NCBI RefSeq assembly: GCF_030813355.1
Contig: NZ_JAUSUD010000013.1
Coordinates: 1-64,000 of the forward strand
Length of the DNA: 64,000 nucleotides
Reading direction: 5' to 3'
Origin: Metabacillus malikii
Lineage (GTDB): Bacteria; Bacillota; Bacilli; Bacillales; Bacillaceae
Under the pieces are notes generated by a model, which was given only the letters and a program-made list of their open reading frames with translations, was not told where the DNA came from and made no database searches. Position 1 is the stretch's first letter, and every line of letters starts with the position of its first letter. A program made the position numbers and the translations under genes. Shown here in pieces: positions 51,450 through 59,145 of the stretch.

Positions 51450-53198
51450 ATGATTAAGAAAAGAATAATATTTATAGGCACTATCATAATGATGGGGTTA
51501 TTTGTCATTCTATATCGATTAGCAGATATTCAATTAATACATACTGAATCATTTTCAAAGAAGGGAGTTAACCTCGTTCAAGAGAGTGTAAGTCAACGTA
51601 CTCAAGAGGTAGTTATTGATGATGGACGAGGCAGATTTACAGATCGAAATGGTGCGCCACTACGTGACCAAGTTGAACCTTCTCTTGTCATATTTCCATT
51701 TTCTAAAGATATTGAATGGCCTGTTGAACAATTAACGAAAATTATTAATATATCAGAATCTAAATTAAATCACTTACTTGCCAACATAAAGAAACCTGCA
51801 GTGCTCTCAAAAAAGGAGGGTATACATTTAACAAGTGAAGAGATTGAATCAATAAATAATTTAAAAATACCTGGAATTTTCGCTATATATAAACAATCAC
51901 CTATTGAAGAATCGATTGCTGAACATATAATAGGAATTACAGGTGAAAATCCTGAGTTGTTACGTAGTAAATACCCTGATCGTAGTGATTTGTCGTATAA
52001 AACTCAAATTGGTATAACAGGATTAGAGAAGGCGTTTGATGAATTTTTGTTACCGGATGCTGAAACAAAACTCCTTTATCATGTTGACGGAGACGGCAAT
52101 CCGTTGTTTGGCATTAATGTTAAATATATGGCAGACGCCAATCCATTTTATCCAGTTACGATCGAGACTACAATAGACAAAGAAATTCAAGCTATGTCAG
52201 AAGATATCTTATCAAAACATAAGATAGAAAAGGGCGGGATAGTACTTCTGGATATTGAAACTAATAATGTTTTAGCTATGGTAAGTAAACCTGATGTAAA
52301 TCGTGCAGAAGATGCTACACTCGCCAATCATATGATTCAACCAATTTTTCCAGGTTCCATATTTAAAACTGTCATTTCTGCTGCTGCAATTGAATATGGT
52401 TTAGATGATGCTACACGACAGTTTGATTGTAGTTTAAACCTACACGGTGAAAATGATGGAGGACAAGATGATGGAATGCTAAACTTTGAGAGAAGCTTTG
52501 CAAAGAGTTGTAATTATACTTTTACAACACTTGCTGAGGAGTTAATAAAAATAAATGATTCGGTCATTGAGGATACTGCAGAAAAACTTGGATTAGTAGG
52601 TCCAGTTGGCTGGAATGGAAAAGTTTTCCACTATGACAATTTTAAACAATTCCCAAATGAAAAGTTAGGGAAAATTTGGGGTGCAAACGAAGATAAACAA
52701 ATAAAACGAGCTGTACATCAAACAGCAATTGGACAAAAGGATGTAAAAGTAACACCAATGGCAGTAGCGAATATGATGGCAACAGTTGCTCGTGGTGGAG
52801 AGAGGAAAAAAGTAAGAGTCGTTGAAAATATATTGTACAAAAATGGAACTAATATGTATTCCTTTACGTCTAATTCTATAGATGGTGAACATATTAGCCC
52901 ATTTACTGCAAAATCTATGCAAAAGCTATTGAGGTTAGTTGTTACCGACCCAGAAGGGACTGGTAGGCGATTTCAATCATTAGAAGTAGAAGTATCCGGA
53001 AAGTCAGGGACCGCCCAGACGGGAAAAAAAACTGAACAAGGAGCGTCACTCTATAACAAATGGTTTGCAGGCTTCTTTCCGTCTAATCAACCTAAATATG
53101 CTTTAGTTGTTGTGGAGATGGATACAACGAGTGAAGAGTCTGGGACTAATGCATCATTTTATGATATTGTAAATGAATTAGCAAATAGAGATTTGTAA
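51450..53198 (+). CDS. pbpI: Penicillin-binding protein PbpI-like (YrrR), class B
   Basis: A D,D-transpeptidase that cross-links peptidoglycan. The 582-residue protein has an N-terminal membrane helix (about 4-24), a dimerisation region (about 45-200) and a transpeptidase domain (about 250-575). Active-site motifs are SIFK for SxxK (near residue 300), SCN for SxN (near 353) and KSGTAQ for KTG (near 518). The ATG at 51450 has GGAGGAG upstream; an ATG at 51426 lies ahead of that site. It stands next to yrrS, as in B. subtilis. Related to SpoVD/Pbp3 types but lacks PASTA domains. Confidence 0.88.
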   Translation: MIKKRIIFIGTIIMMGLFVILYRLADIQLIHTESFSKKGVNLVQESVSQRTQEVVIDDGRGRFTDRNGAPLRDQVEPSLVIFPFSKDIEWPVEQLTKIINISESKLNHLLANIKKPAVLSKKEGIHLTSEEIESINNLKIPGIFAIYKQSPIEESIAEHIIGITGENPELLRSKYPDRSDLSYKTQIGITGLEKAFDEFLLPDAETKLLYHVDGDGNPLFGINVKYMADANPFYPVTIETTIDKEIQAMSEDILSKHKIEKGGIVLLDIETNNVLAMVSKPDVNRAEDATLANHMIQPIFPGSIFKTVISAAAIEYGLDDATRQFDCSLNLHGENDGGQDDGMLNFERSFAKSCNYTFTTLAEELIKINDSVIEDTAEKLGLVGPVGWNGKVFHYDNFKQFPNEKLGKIWGANEDKQIKRAVHQTAIGQKDVKVTPMAVANMMATVARGGERKKVRVVENILYKNGTNMYSFTSNSIDGEHISPFTAKSMQKLLRLVVTDPEGTGRRFQSLEVEVSGKSGTAQTGKKTEQGASLYNKWFAGFFPSNQPKYALVVVEMDTTSEESGTNASFYDIVNELANRDL

Positions 53199-53431
53199 TT
53201 CACCAAATTTTAAGGATTAATTAATAAATGAACAATCTTAGATTTGTCAAGGATTTGTAATTAAATGAATGGAATAAAATACAAAAATATAACATTTTTC
53301 ACTGTAGAAAAAGCATCGTACCAATCACCTATTGACAATACTAGTGGACTAAAATTATTCGAAAAACTAGATTGAATGGCGTTCAAATGCTAGAATAAGA
53401 CAGAAGGTAAGAGGCAAAGGAGTGTTAGACC

Positions 53432-54118
53432 TTGAGTAACTATGATGTACATTCTCGTTTTGAGAAACGGGATAAACGGAGAAAAACAAATATTGTCTTA
53501 AATACATTAATAGGTATTGTTGTCGTGCTTATCGTGTTTATAGGTTCTCAACTTATTCTTGGAGGTAATGATGCAGATAAAACTGCAAAATATAATGAGC
53601 AGCCTGAGATAAAGCTTGCTAATGAGGAAAATACTATAAAGGAACAAAACGAAAAGGATACAAACGATAATGATGCAGATACAAAAAGTGAATCTAATGA
53701 AAGTGATACAACAGAACCATCAGATGACGTAGTAGAGGATGAGACTGCTCATAACGAACGAAATCTTGATGATGATAATTCGGAAGATACAACAATTACT
53801 GCAGGCGAACCAGGGTCAGGTGTAGAAGAAACGATAGAGAGTTCAGGATGGGAACCTGTTGGAACTTCTCAATCCGAGCCCCATGCAGCAGACTATACGA
53901 AAGGATCTCAAGATTGGAATGAGATGACTAGAGCTTTAAGTTATGCAACTGGAATACCCGAGAATGATATGATTATCTGGCGGTTAGAAAATAATGGGTC
54001 ACCTAACGATGCTGTAGGGACAATTTCTCCAAAAGATAAGTCTGCAAAGTTTAAGGTTTATATTACTTGGGTTGAAAATAAAGGATGGAAACCAACAAAA
54101 ATAGAAAAATTGAATTAA
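53432..54118 (+). CDS. yrrS: DUF1510 family protein YrrS
   Basis: A 228-residue membrane-anchored protein with a basic N-terminus (RFEKRDKRRK), one membrane helix (about 22-44), a very acidic, Asn/Asp/Glu-rich linker (about 55-150), and the DUF1510 domain (about 150-228). The TTG start follows AAAGGAG. In B. subtilis yrrS is co-transcribed with pbpI (yrrR) and sits at the same place; here a 233-nt gap separates them. It may act with the penicillin-binding protein, but this is inferred. Confidence 0.85.
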   Translation: MSNYDVHSRFEKRDKRRKTNIVLNTLIGIVVVLIVFIGSQLILGGNDADKTAKYNEQPEIKLANEENTIKEQNEKDTNDNDADTKSESNESDTTEPSDDVVEDETAHNERNLDDDNSEDTTITAGEPGSGVEETIESSGWEPVGTSQSEPHAADYTKGSQDWNEMTRALSYATGIPENDMIIWRLENNGSPNDAVGTISPKDKSAKFKVYITWVENKGWKPTKIEKLN

Positions 54119-54125
54119 TGTAAAA

Positions 54126-54154
54126 AAACAGTGGGACTTTTCCACTGTTTTTTT
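54126..54154 (+). terminator. Terminator after yrrS
   Basis: ACAGTGG pairs with CCACTGT around a 7-nt loop, with A-rich and T-rich flanks, so it may act in both directions. Confidence 0.88.
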
Positions 54155-54355
54155 GCCCATTTCTTTAATTTCTTAATGTGTAATGGGATGAATAAATAAA
54201 GGTTACTAGCAGGAATGCCGCTTAAATTTGAGGATTAGCAGATCCGAAAAAGTGATAAGTGAAAGAGGTCTTATCACCCAACTATACATTTTTAAAAGGC
54301 TAGAAAGGGTTCTTCAGATTGTCAACACTATGCGTACATAGGCCAATTTTTTTCA

Positions 54356-54562
54356 TTAATTCGTCGCTTTAAAGTGTACTACAGCACTATAGAATCTTTT
54401 TCCGTCATCTGTAATATGCATTTGATGTGACACAGATGATACTGATAATAAAATCGCCTGATTCTGCTCGATTTTTTCATTTATTCTCTTCTCCAGCTCT
54501 TTTATAGAAGTTGCTTCGAAAAATTCTACTTTGTCTTTTAAAATATCCAGTTTGAAATTCAT
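54356..54562 (-). CDS. yrzA: DUF2536 family small protein (YrzA-like)
   Basis: A 68-residue soluble protein of the DUF2536 family with FKLDILKDKVEFFEA at the N-terminus and HFKATN at the end. It has mixed alpha-beta character and no membrane segment or cysteine. The ATG at 54562 follows GTGAGGTG; a GTG at 54571 overlaps that site. It is transcribed against its neighbours, as yrzA is in B. subtilis. Function is unknown. Confidence 0.8.
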   Translation of the reverse strand: MNFKLDILKDKVEFFEATSIKELEKRINEKIEQNQAILLSVSSVSHQMHITDDGKRFYSAVVHFKATN

Positions 54563-54758
54563 TCTATACACCTCACAAACACATTTTCTGTAATAGCTCT
54601 AAGTTTATTTTACAACAGAATCTAATAGGACGATACGTAATCCTTGGCAGTTAGCGAAAGTCCAGTTTTTTTCTTGCTATGGTATCATAAAATAGGTAAA
54701 CTTCTAGGTGGTATATCGTACATATCAATAGTGCTTAATATGGAAAGGATTTGAAGAC

Positions 54759-55457
54759 ATGAAAATTGCGATAATCGGAGCAATGGAAGAAGAGGTTACC
54801 ATACTTAGAGACAAGTTGGAGAATCGTAAACAAGAAGTTATTGCTGGAAGTGAATTTACTACAGGACAATATAATGGAAAAGAAATTGTCTTGCTAAAAT
54901 CGGGTATTGGTAAAGTAAATGCAGCAATGAGCACGACTTTGTTGTTAGACCGTTACCAACCTAACTATGTTATTAATACAGGGTCAGCAGGTGGTTTTCA
55001 TCCCGAGTTAAATGTAGGAGATGTTGTCATTTCTTCTGAAGTTCGCCACAACGATGTGGATGTAACAGCATTTAATTATGAATATGGACAAGTTCCAGGG
55101 TTACCGCCTGCTTTTATCCCTAATGAAAAACTTATCGACATAGCAGTCACTAAAGCGAAGGAAATAAAAGATATTCAGGTTAAAAAAGGGTTAATTGTTA
55201 CGGGTGATTCTTTTTTGAGTGACCCTGAAAAAGTAGAATTTATCAGAAATAAATTCAACGATTTACATGCAGGAGAAATGGAAGCTGCTGCAATAGCTCA
55301 AGTTTGTCATTTATTTAATATACCATTTCTCGTTATACGTTCTCTTTCTGATATTGCAGGTAAAGAATCCAATGTTTCATTTGAGCAATTTTTAGATAAA
55401 GCGGCAAAAAATTCAGCACAATTAATACTAAGTATGATTGAAGAAATAAATAATTAA
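54759..55457 (+). CDS. mtnN: 5'-methylthioadenosine/S-adenosylhomocysteine nucleosidase
   Basis: Cleaves MTA and SAH to adenine plus the ribosyl thio-sugar, recycling SAM by-products. The 232-residue protein begins with [13 protein letters not shown], has [14 protein letters not shown] (near 47-60), NTGSAGG (near 74) and the purine-binding loop [11 protein letters not shown] with catalytic Glu and SLSDIAG with catalytic Asp (near 172-205). The ATG follows GAAAGGATT. In B. subtilis it lies with yrrT and mccAB; here those are absent, and yrhC follows directly. Confidence 0.94.
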   Translation: MKIAIIGAMEEEVTILRDKLENRKQEVIAGSEFTTGQYNGKEIVLLKSGIGKVNAAMSTTLLLDRYQPNYVINTGSAGGFHPELNVGDVVISSEVRHNDVDVTAFNYEYGQVPGLPPAFIPNEKLIDIAVTKAKEIKDIQVKKGLIVTGDSFLSDPEKVEFIRNKFNDLHAGEMEAAAIAQVCHLFNIPFLVIRSLSDIAGKESNVSFEQFLDKAAKNSAQLILSMIEEINN

Positions 55458-55673
55458 GATTTATTGATATAAGTACATCAACAAGACAGGTGGGCAGAAA
55501 AGCTGACCTGTTATTGTGGTGTTCGTAAATATACTATCTTTACTTAGTCTTATGTATCGCTTTGGCGTGGTCCCATCATAGCATAGCCGTAAATTTTGGT
55601 GAAATTTACATGATTCATAGACAGCTAGATTATGTTATTCTTTTTCTATAACGTCCAATATAGGTGGGGAACT

Positions 55674-55904
55674 ATGGAAAAGAAAAAATTACATGGTTTA
55701 ATGATAGATTTTAAAAACTACGCGATTATTTTATTAGCTGTTAGTACTTTTTTATATATAGGGGTAGTAATACCTGACCAAGGAAAATCTGAATTGTATG
55801 ATATAATTCTCATGGTATCGACAATAGCATTGCTAGTCATTTCATTTCTATGTTTTAAACGGTCTTTATTTTATAAAAAGCAATATGACAATATCGAAGA
55901 ATAA
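55674..55904 (+). CDS. yrhC: YrhC family membrane protein
   Basis: A 76-residue protein with two hydrophobic segments (about 13-31 and 40-60) and short charged ends. This is the pattern of B. subtilis YrhC, a membrane protein of unknown role that closes the mtnN-mccAB operon. The ATG at 55674 follows TAGGTGGGG; a longer frame from 55632 has no ribosome binding site. It is 216 nt after mtnN, and a terminator follows. The remaining operon members are not in the window. Confidence 0.75.
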   Translation: MEKKKLHGLMIDFKNYAIILLAVSTFLYIGVVIPDQGKSELYDIILMVSTIALLVISFLCFKRSLFYKKQYDNIEE

Positions 55905-55906
55905 GC

Positions 55907-55943
55907 AAAGGGTGACTCATATGATTTTTGAGTCACCCTTTGT
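55907..55943 (+). terminator. Terminator after yrhC
   Basis: AAAGGGTGACTCA pairs with TGAGTCACCCTTT, a perfect 13-bp stem, with a short T-poor tail. Confidence 0.7.
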
Positions 55944-56086
55944 TATGCAAAATTTGGTCTCGAATCGTATCGTTCAAATGAGTCTGCTCGGGAGACTGAA
56001 TTCACGAGATTTTAGTTTTAAAAAAATCTTTACATTGTTGGAAATTGAGGTTATAATTACCATTATCAAAAAGGAGGTCGATGAAA

Positions 56087-56170
56087 ATGAAAACTACACA
56101 GCAAACAACTATCAATCATTCATTATACATATTTTCATCTTATCGACCGCTAAAGGATCATTCATTGTGA
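56087..56170 (+). CDS. Putative 27-residue peptide
   Basis: ATG at 56087 is nine bases after a strong AAAAAGGAGG, and the frame runs to a TGA at 56170. The product begins MKTTQQTTINHSLYIFSSYR. No membrane segment or known family is recognised. It is followed by a terminator (56241-56272). A longer overlapping frame from 55885 crosses a terminator and is not credible. Confidence 0.4.
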   Translation: MKTTQQTTINHSLYIFSSYRPLKDHSL

Positions 56171-56240
56171 GAGTTTACTAAACAAATTATGAATGCCAAC
56201 GGGGATAGATGTCTCTCCGTGGCTTAAAATATTTATTATT

Positions 56241-56272
56241 AACGTCACAGAATCCTGTGGCGTTTTTATTTT
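56241..56272 (+). terminator. Terminator after the 27-residue frame
   Basis: AACGTCACAG pairs with CTGTGGCGTT around AATC, followed by TTTATTTT. Confidence 0.8.
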
Positions 56273-56395
56273 GTTTCTTTTAAATGCTCATATTTATGAA
56301 TGTGAATTTTGAAAAATAGAGGCAGTAGTATATTGATTAAATGATGAAAGGTGGTCGATTATTATAAAAAAACTCAATTAAAGGGGGTGAGAAGC

Positions 56396-56533
56396 ATGAC
56401 GATAAATTTATTCTTTATTACATTAACTATAACAAGGCGTTTACAGTCAAAAGACAAGGTTGAACGTAACGAAGAAATCAACAAATTAATGGAACAATCT
56501 CGAGATAAACTTTACAAAACAGGAGATATGTAA
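56396..56533 (+). CDS. yrzI: YrzI family small protein
   Basis: A 45-residue protein that starts with MTINLFFITLTITRRL, a hydrophobic N-terminal stretch followed by a charged amphipathic region with KDKVERNEEINKLMEQSRDK. This is the pattern of the YrzI family. The ATG at 56396 follows AAGGGGGTGAG; the in-frame codon at 56351 does not. Function is unknown. A second short frame with its own ribosome binding site follows after 32 nt. Confidence 0.7.
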   Translation: MTINLFFITLTITRRLQSKDKVERNEEINKLMEQSRDKLYKTGDM

Positions 56534-56565
56534 AATTACTTAAAAAGTGAACAGGAGGAATTTTT

Positions 56566-56619
56566 ATGATTGGGAAAGAAAGATTACAACATTTATTCGT
56601 TTTGAAGGATAGTACCTAG
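56566..56619 (+). CDS. Putative 17-residue peptide after yrzI
   Basis: ATG at 56566 is preceded by ACAGGAGGAATTTTT, and the frame ends at TAG 56617-56619 with the product MIGKERLQHLFVLKDST. The ribosome binding site is strong, but the frame is very short. It could be a real micro-protein, a leader, or chance. Confidence 0.3.
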   Translation: MIGKERLQHLFVLKDST

Positions 56620-56670
56620 CTATTATATGTGAATATAGCTATTAGAATATAGTTAGAAAGAGAGAAGGCT

Positions 56671-57411
56671 CTAGCCTTCTCTTCTTCTTTTAGGATTACT
56701 TTTTTTTCGTTTTTCCTTCTCAGCCCGATAAAACTCGTGAAACATTTTCATAAGTGCCCGTTTTTCAATTCTCGATACATAGCTTCTTGAAATGCCTAAT
56801 TCTTTTGCTATTTCTCTTTGTGTCTTTTCTTCTTTTAAATCCAACCCAAATCTGCCTACAATTACTTCTCTTTCTCTTCCATCTAATATATCAATGTATT
56901 CTTTTACCTTTTCTAATTCCATGTTTAGCTGAATCGTGTCGATTACATCTTCATTTTCTGACTTTAAGACATCGATTAAACTGATCTCATTTCCTTCTTT
57001 ATCCTGCCCAATTGGGTCATGTAATGAAACATCTTTTTTTGTTTTCTTTAAGGCCCGTAAATGCATCAGTATTTCGTTCTCTATACAACGAGCCGCGTAT
57101 GTTGCGAGTTTTGTACCTTTTCCTTGAGAGTAACTTTCAATAGCTTTAATCAAGCCGATTGTACCAATGGAAATAAGGTCTTCAGAATCTTCCCCTGTAT
57201 TTTCAAATTTTTTGACAATGTGAGCAACGAGTCTTAAATTATGTTCAATCAGAAGATTTCTCGCATACTCGTCACCTTCTGCCATTAGACGTAAATATTT
57301 CTTTTCGTCCGATGCAGACAAAGGCTGTGGGAAGGCATTATTTTTTACATAAGATACTAAGAACACTAATTCTTTTACGAAAAAGCCTAGTGCTGATAAG
57401 AGACCTGCCAT
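56671..57411 (-). CDS. sigK: RNA polymerase sporulation sigma factor SigK, uninterrupted
   Basis: Late mother-cell sigma factor, made as pro-sigma-K and cleaved after a checkpoint that involves BofC. From the ATG at 57411 (GGAGGTGGAGGTA upstream) the 246-residue protein starts with a 20-residue pro-sequence ending LVFLVS, followed by [13 protein letters not shown], the mature start. Regions 2.1-2.4 (about 48-120) and 4.2 (about 195-235, with [15 protein letters not shown]) are intact. It is one continuous gene without a skin element. On its strand CATACATA at 57461-57468 is a possible sigma-E -10. Confidence 0.94.
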   Translation of the reverse strand: MAGLLSALGFFVKELVFLVSYVKNNAFPQPLSASDEKKYLRLMAEGDEYARNLLIEHNLRLVAHIVKKFENTGEDSEDLISIGTIGLIKAIESYSQGKGTKLATYAARCIENEILMHLRALKKTKKDVSLHDPIGQDKEGNEISLIDVLKSENEDVIDTIQLNMELEKVKEYIDILDGREREVIVGRFGLDLKEEKTQREIAKELGISRSYVSRIEKRALMKMFHEFYRAEKEKRKKSNPKRRREG

Positions 57412-57431
57412 TACCTCCACCTCCACTAATC

Positions 57432-57460
57432 CATTTATATAGGCTAAAGCCTATAAATAA
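57432..57460. repeat. Inverted repeat in the sigK leader
   Basis: TATAGGCT and AGCCTATA, with AT-rich extensions, form a hairpin between the candidate sigK promoter and its ribosome binding site. Confidence 0.5.
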
Positions 57461-57566
57461 TATGTATGTAAAGATTCCTCGGTTCGTGCATGTACAATGA
57501 AATTAGAGCATTTATATTTTCTTTAGATTTAATAATCAATGGCAATAGAATATTTTGCTAGCCTAT

Positions 57567-57594
57567 ACACATTTAGACATCTATACATATTTAT
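57567..57594 (+). promoter_or_regulatory. Candidate sigma-K promoter of yjcZ
   Basis: AC at 57567-57568, a 17-nt spacer and CATATTTAT at 57586-57594 approximate the sigma-K pattern AC-N16/17-CATAnnnTA. It lies about 30 nt before the gene's start, next to sigK itself. Confidence 0.4.
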
Positions 57595-57623
57595 ATATAG
57601 GTTTATATAAAGGAGGTACTATT

Positions 57624-57779
57624 ATGGATGGATATGCTTATTACGGTCCAGGTCCATACCCATACTATCCAACATATGGCCGTATCGGATCTGGCTTTTG
57701 GTATGCAGTAATAGTGGTGTTGTTAATATTGTTATTAGTGTTTGGCGGAGGGTATTACTATTACAATTATTATAAATAA
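57624..57779 (+). CDS. yjcZ: YjcZ family sporulation protein
   Basis: A 51-residue protein. The N-terminus is rich in Tyr, Gly and Pro (MDGYAYYGPGPYPYYPTYGR), then comes one membrane helix (about 26-44, FWYAVIVVLLILLLVFGGG) and a Tyr-rich tail. This glycine-tyrosine plus short helix pattern defines the YjcZ family found in spores. The ATG follows AAAGGAGGTACTATT. It lies head-to-head with sigK, a suitable place for a sporulation gene. Confidence 0.85.
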   Translation: MDGYAYYGPGPYPYYPTYGRIGSGFWYAVIVVLLILLLVFGGGYYYYNYYK

Positions 57780-57984
57780 TGACGATTGATAATTCCTCAG
57801 TATGTATGATATGGCGATTGGAATGTAGTATTTGCAAAAGGACTTACTTGTGCACAAGTGTGGAAAGGTATGGGTATGTAAAACAGAACAGCTATTTATT
57901 CAAATAGATGGGAATAATAAAGAGTAGAATTTAATGAAAAGCCGGTAAACGTTTGATTTTCACTGGCTAGCAGCGTAAAAAAAT
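57780..57984. other. Region after yjcZ
   Basis: No supported gene. It contains a perfect 14-bp palindrome ACTTGTGCACAAGT at 57846-57859. Confidence 0.4.
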
Positions 57985-58030
57985 AAAGCAGTCTCAAAAA
58001 CTTATCCTTTTTTCTTGAGACTGCTCTTTT
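57985..58030. terminator. Terminator, mainly for sda
   Basis: AAAGCAGTCTCAA pairs with TTGAGACTGCTTT on the minus strand, where it ends in a long T-run (TTATTTTTTT). It can also act on the plus strand. Confidence 0.8.
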
Positions 58031-58132
58031 ATGTTTAGATGTTATATCATATAATTGTATTCTGTTATTGATGTAATACATAGTTAGTTGACTTAACAAT
58101 ATGTAGTTTTTAAGTTTAATTAATGTCCCTTT

Positions 58133-58273
58133 TTAAGAGGATGCTTTTAGCACATGACCTAAAGAACGGCGTTTGATTTCATTTTTTATTAGTTCGATGA
58201 AGTCATCATTAAGTTTCAATTCTGTCGCTTTATAATAAGATTCAATGAGTAATTCGTCAGAAAGTTTTCGCAT
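58133..58273 (-). CDS. sda: Sporulation histidine kinase inhibitor Sda
   Basis: Checkpoint protein that binds the histidine kinases KinA and KinB and blocks sporulation entry when replication is perturbed. The 46-residue product [20 protein letters not shown], then [21 protein letters not shown], is very close to B. subtilis Sda. Two helices form the antiparallel hairpin. The ATG at 58273 is far (about 28 nt) from AGGAGGT; a TTG at 58285 would be nearer. A cluster of DnaA boxes lies upstream, as known for sda in B. subtilis. A terminator lies downstream at 57985-58030. Confidence 0.93.
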   Translation of the reverse strand: MRKLSDELLIESYYKATELKLNDDFIELIKNEIKRRSLGHVLKASS

Positions 58274-58381
58274 GTTGGTGGCCAACTAATTGGCTCTACA
58301 CCTCCTAACATAAACATTTCAATGTTTATTTTCTTGTTGTTTTTAATCTATCATGATTTAACATGCAGAACAACCGTTCTC

Positions 58382-58480
58382 TTATCCACAGATGCAGGTG
58401 GATAAGTTGTGGGTAGTTTGTTTGTAAGTTTGTATATATGTGTAATTACAAGGGGGATAATGTGTATAATATTATCCACA
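58382..58480. promoter_or_regulatory. DnaA box cluster upstream of sda
   Basis: Boxes seen are TTATCCACA at 58382-58390, the reverse-orientation GGTGGATAA at 58397-58405, reverse TGTGTATAA at 58461-58469 and TTATCCACA at 58472-58480. Two are perfect consensus. In B. subtilis DnaA controls sda through such boxes, tying sporulation onset to replication. Confidence 0.85.
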
Positions 58481-58557
58481 ACTGTTGAAGTGTCTCAAAA
58501 TTTGTCGAAAAGTTTTTATCATTTGTTGAGTAAGTGATACATATATATAATTTTCTT

Positions 58558-58586
58558 TTGAAAGTATGCGATAATTTAGTTATGAT
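58558..58586 (+). promoter_or_regulatory. Sigma-A promoter of the yqeG operon
   Basis: TTGAAA (58558-58563), a 17-nt spacer and TATGAT (58581-58586), 38 nt before the yqeG start. Confidence 0.7.
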
Positions 58587-58624
58587 GTAAGTTGGCAAAA
58601 AAAGAATATTGAGGTGCAAAACTC

Positions 58625-59140
58625 ATGTTACGACAATTTTTACCTGGAGAATATGTGAAAAGTATTTACCATATATCTCCAAGACAATTAAGCGACAGAG
58701 GTATAAAAGGGATTATTACTGATTTGGATAACACTCTCGTCGAGTGGGACAGGGAAGAAGCTACTCCTCAACTCATTGAGTGGTTTAAAGAAGTAAAAGA
58801 TTCAGGAATTCAAATAACTATCGTATCAAATAATAATGAAAAGCGTGTAAAAGATTTTTCTGACCCTTTACAAATACCATTTATCCATAAGGCGAGAAAG
58901 CCATTAATGAATGCCTTCAAAAAGGCATTGAAAACGATGAATTTGCAAAAAAGTGAAGTCGTTGTGATAGGTGACCAGCTTTTAACAGATGTGTTAGGCG
59001 GAAACCGTACTGGACTTCATACAATTTTAGTAGTTCCAGTAGCGCAAACGGATGGTTTTTTCACTCGAATTAACAGAAGGATTGAACGTAGAATCATGAA
59101 TACCTTAAAAAGAAAAGGGATGATTCAATGGGAGGAATAG
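58625..59140 (+). CDS. yqeG: YqeG family HAD IIIA-type phosphatase
   Basis: A 171-residue HAD-superfamily protein with the nucleophile motif GIITDLDNTLVEWD (about 30-43), motif II VSNN near 68, and motif III GDQLLTDVLGGNRTG (about 118-132). The substrate is not known. It is the first gene of the yqeG-yqeH-aroE-yqeI-nadD-yqeK-rsfS-yqeM run and ends just before the yqeH start (overlapping an in-frame ATG there). The promoter lies immediately upstream. The ATG follows TTGAGGTG. Confidence 0.93.
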   Translation: MLRQFLPGEYVKSIYHISPRQLSDRGIKGIITDLDNTLVEWDREEATPQLIEWFKEVKDSGIQITIVSNNNEKRVKDFSDPLQIPFIHKARKPLMNAFKKALKTMNLQKSEVVVIGDQLLTDVLGGNRTGLHTILVVPVAQTDGFFTRINRRIERRIMNTLKRKGMIQWEE

Positions 59141-59145
59141 AAAGC

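Noticed and set aside
55885-56181. 98-residue frame running through the terminator after yrhC
   Set aside because: Crosses a strong terminator (55907-55943) and starts within yrhC. Only the 27-residue internal frame has a proper ribosome binding site.
56671-57411. Skin element interrupting sigK
   Set aside because: The reading frame is continuous through the region where skin integrates in B. subtilis.
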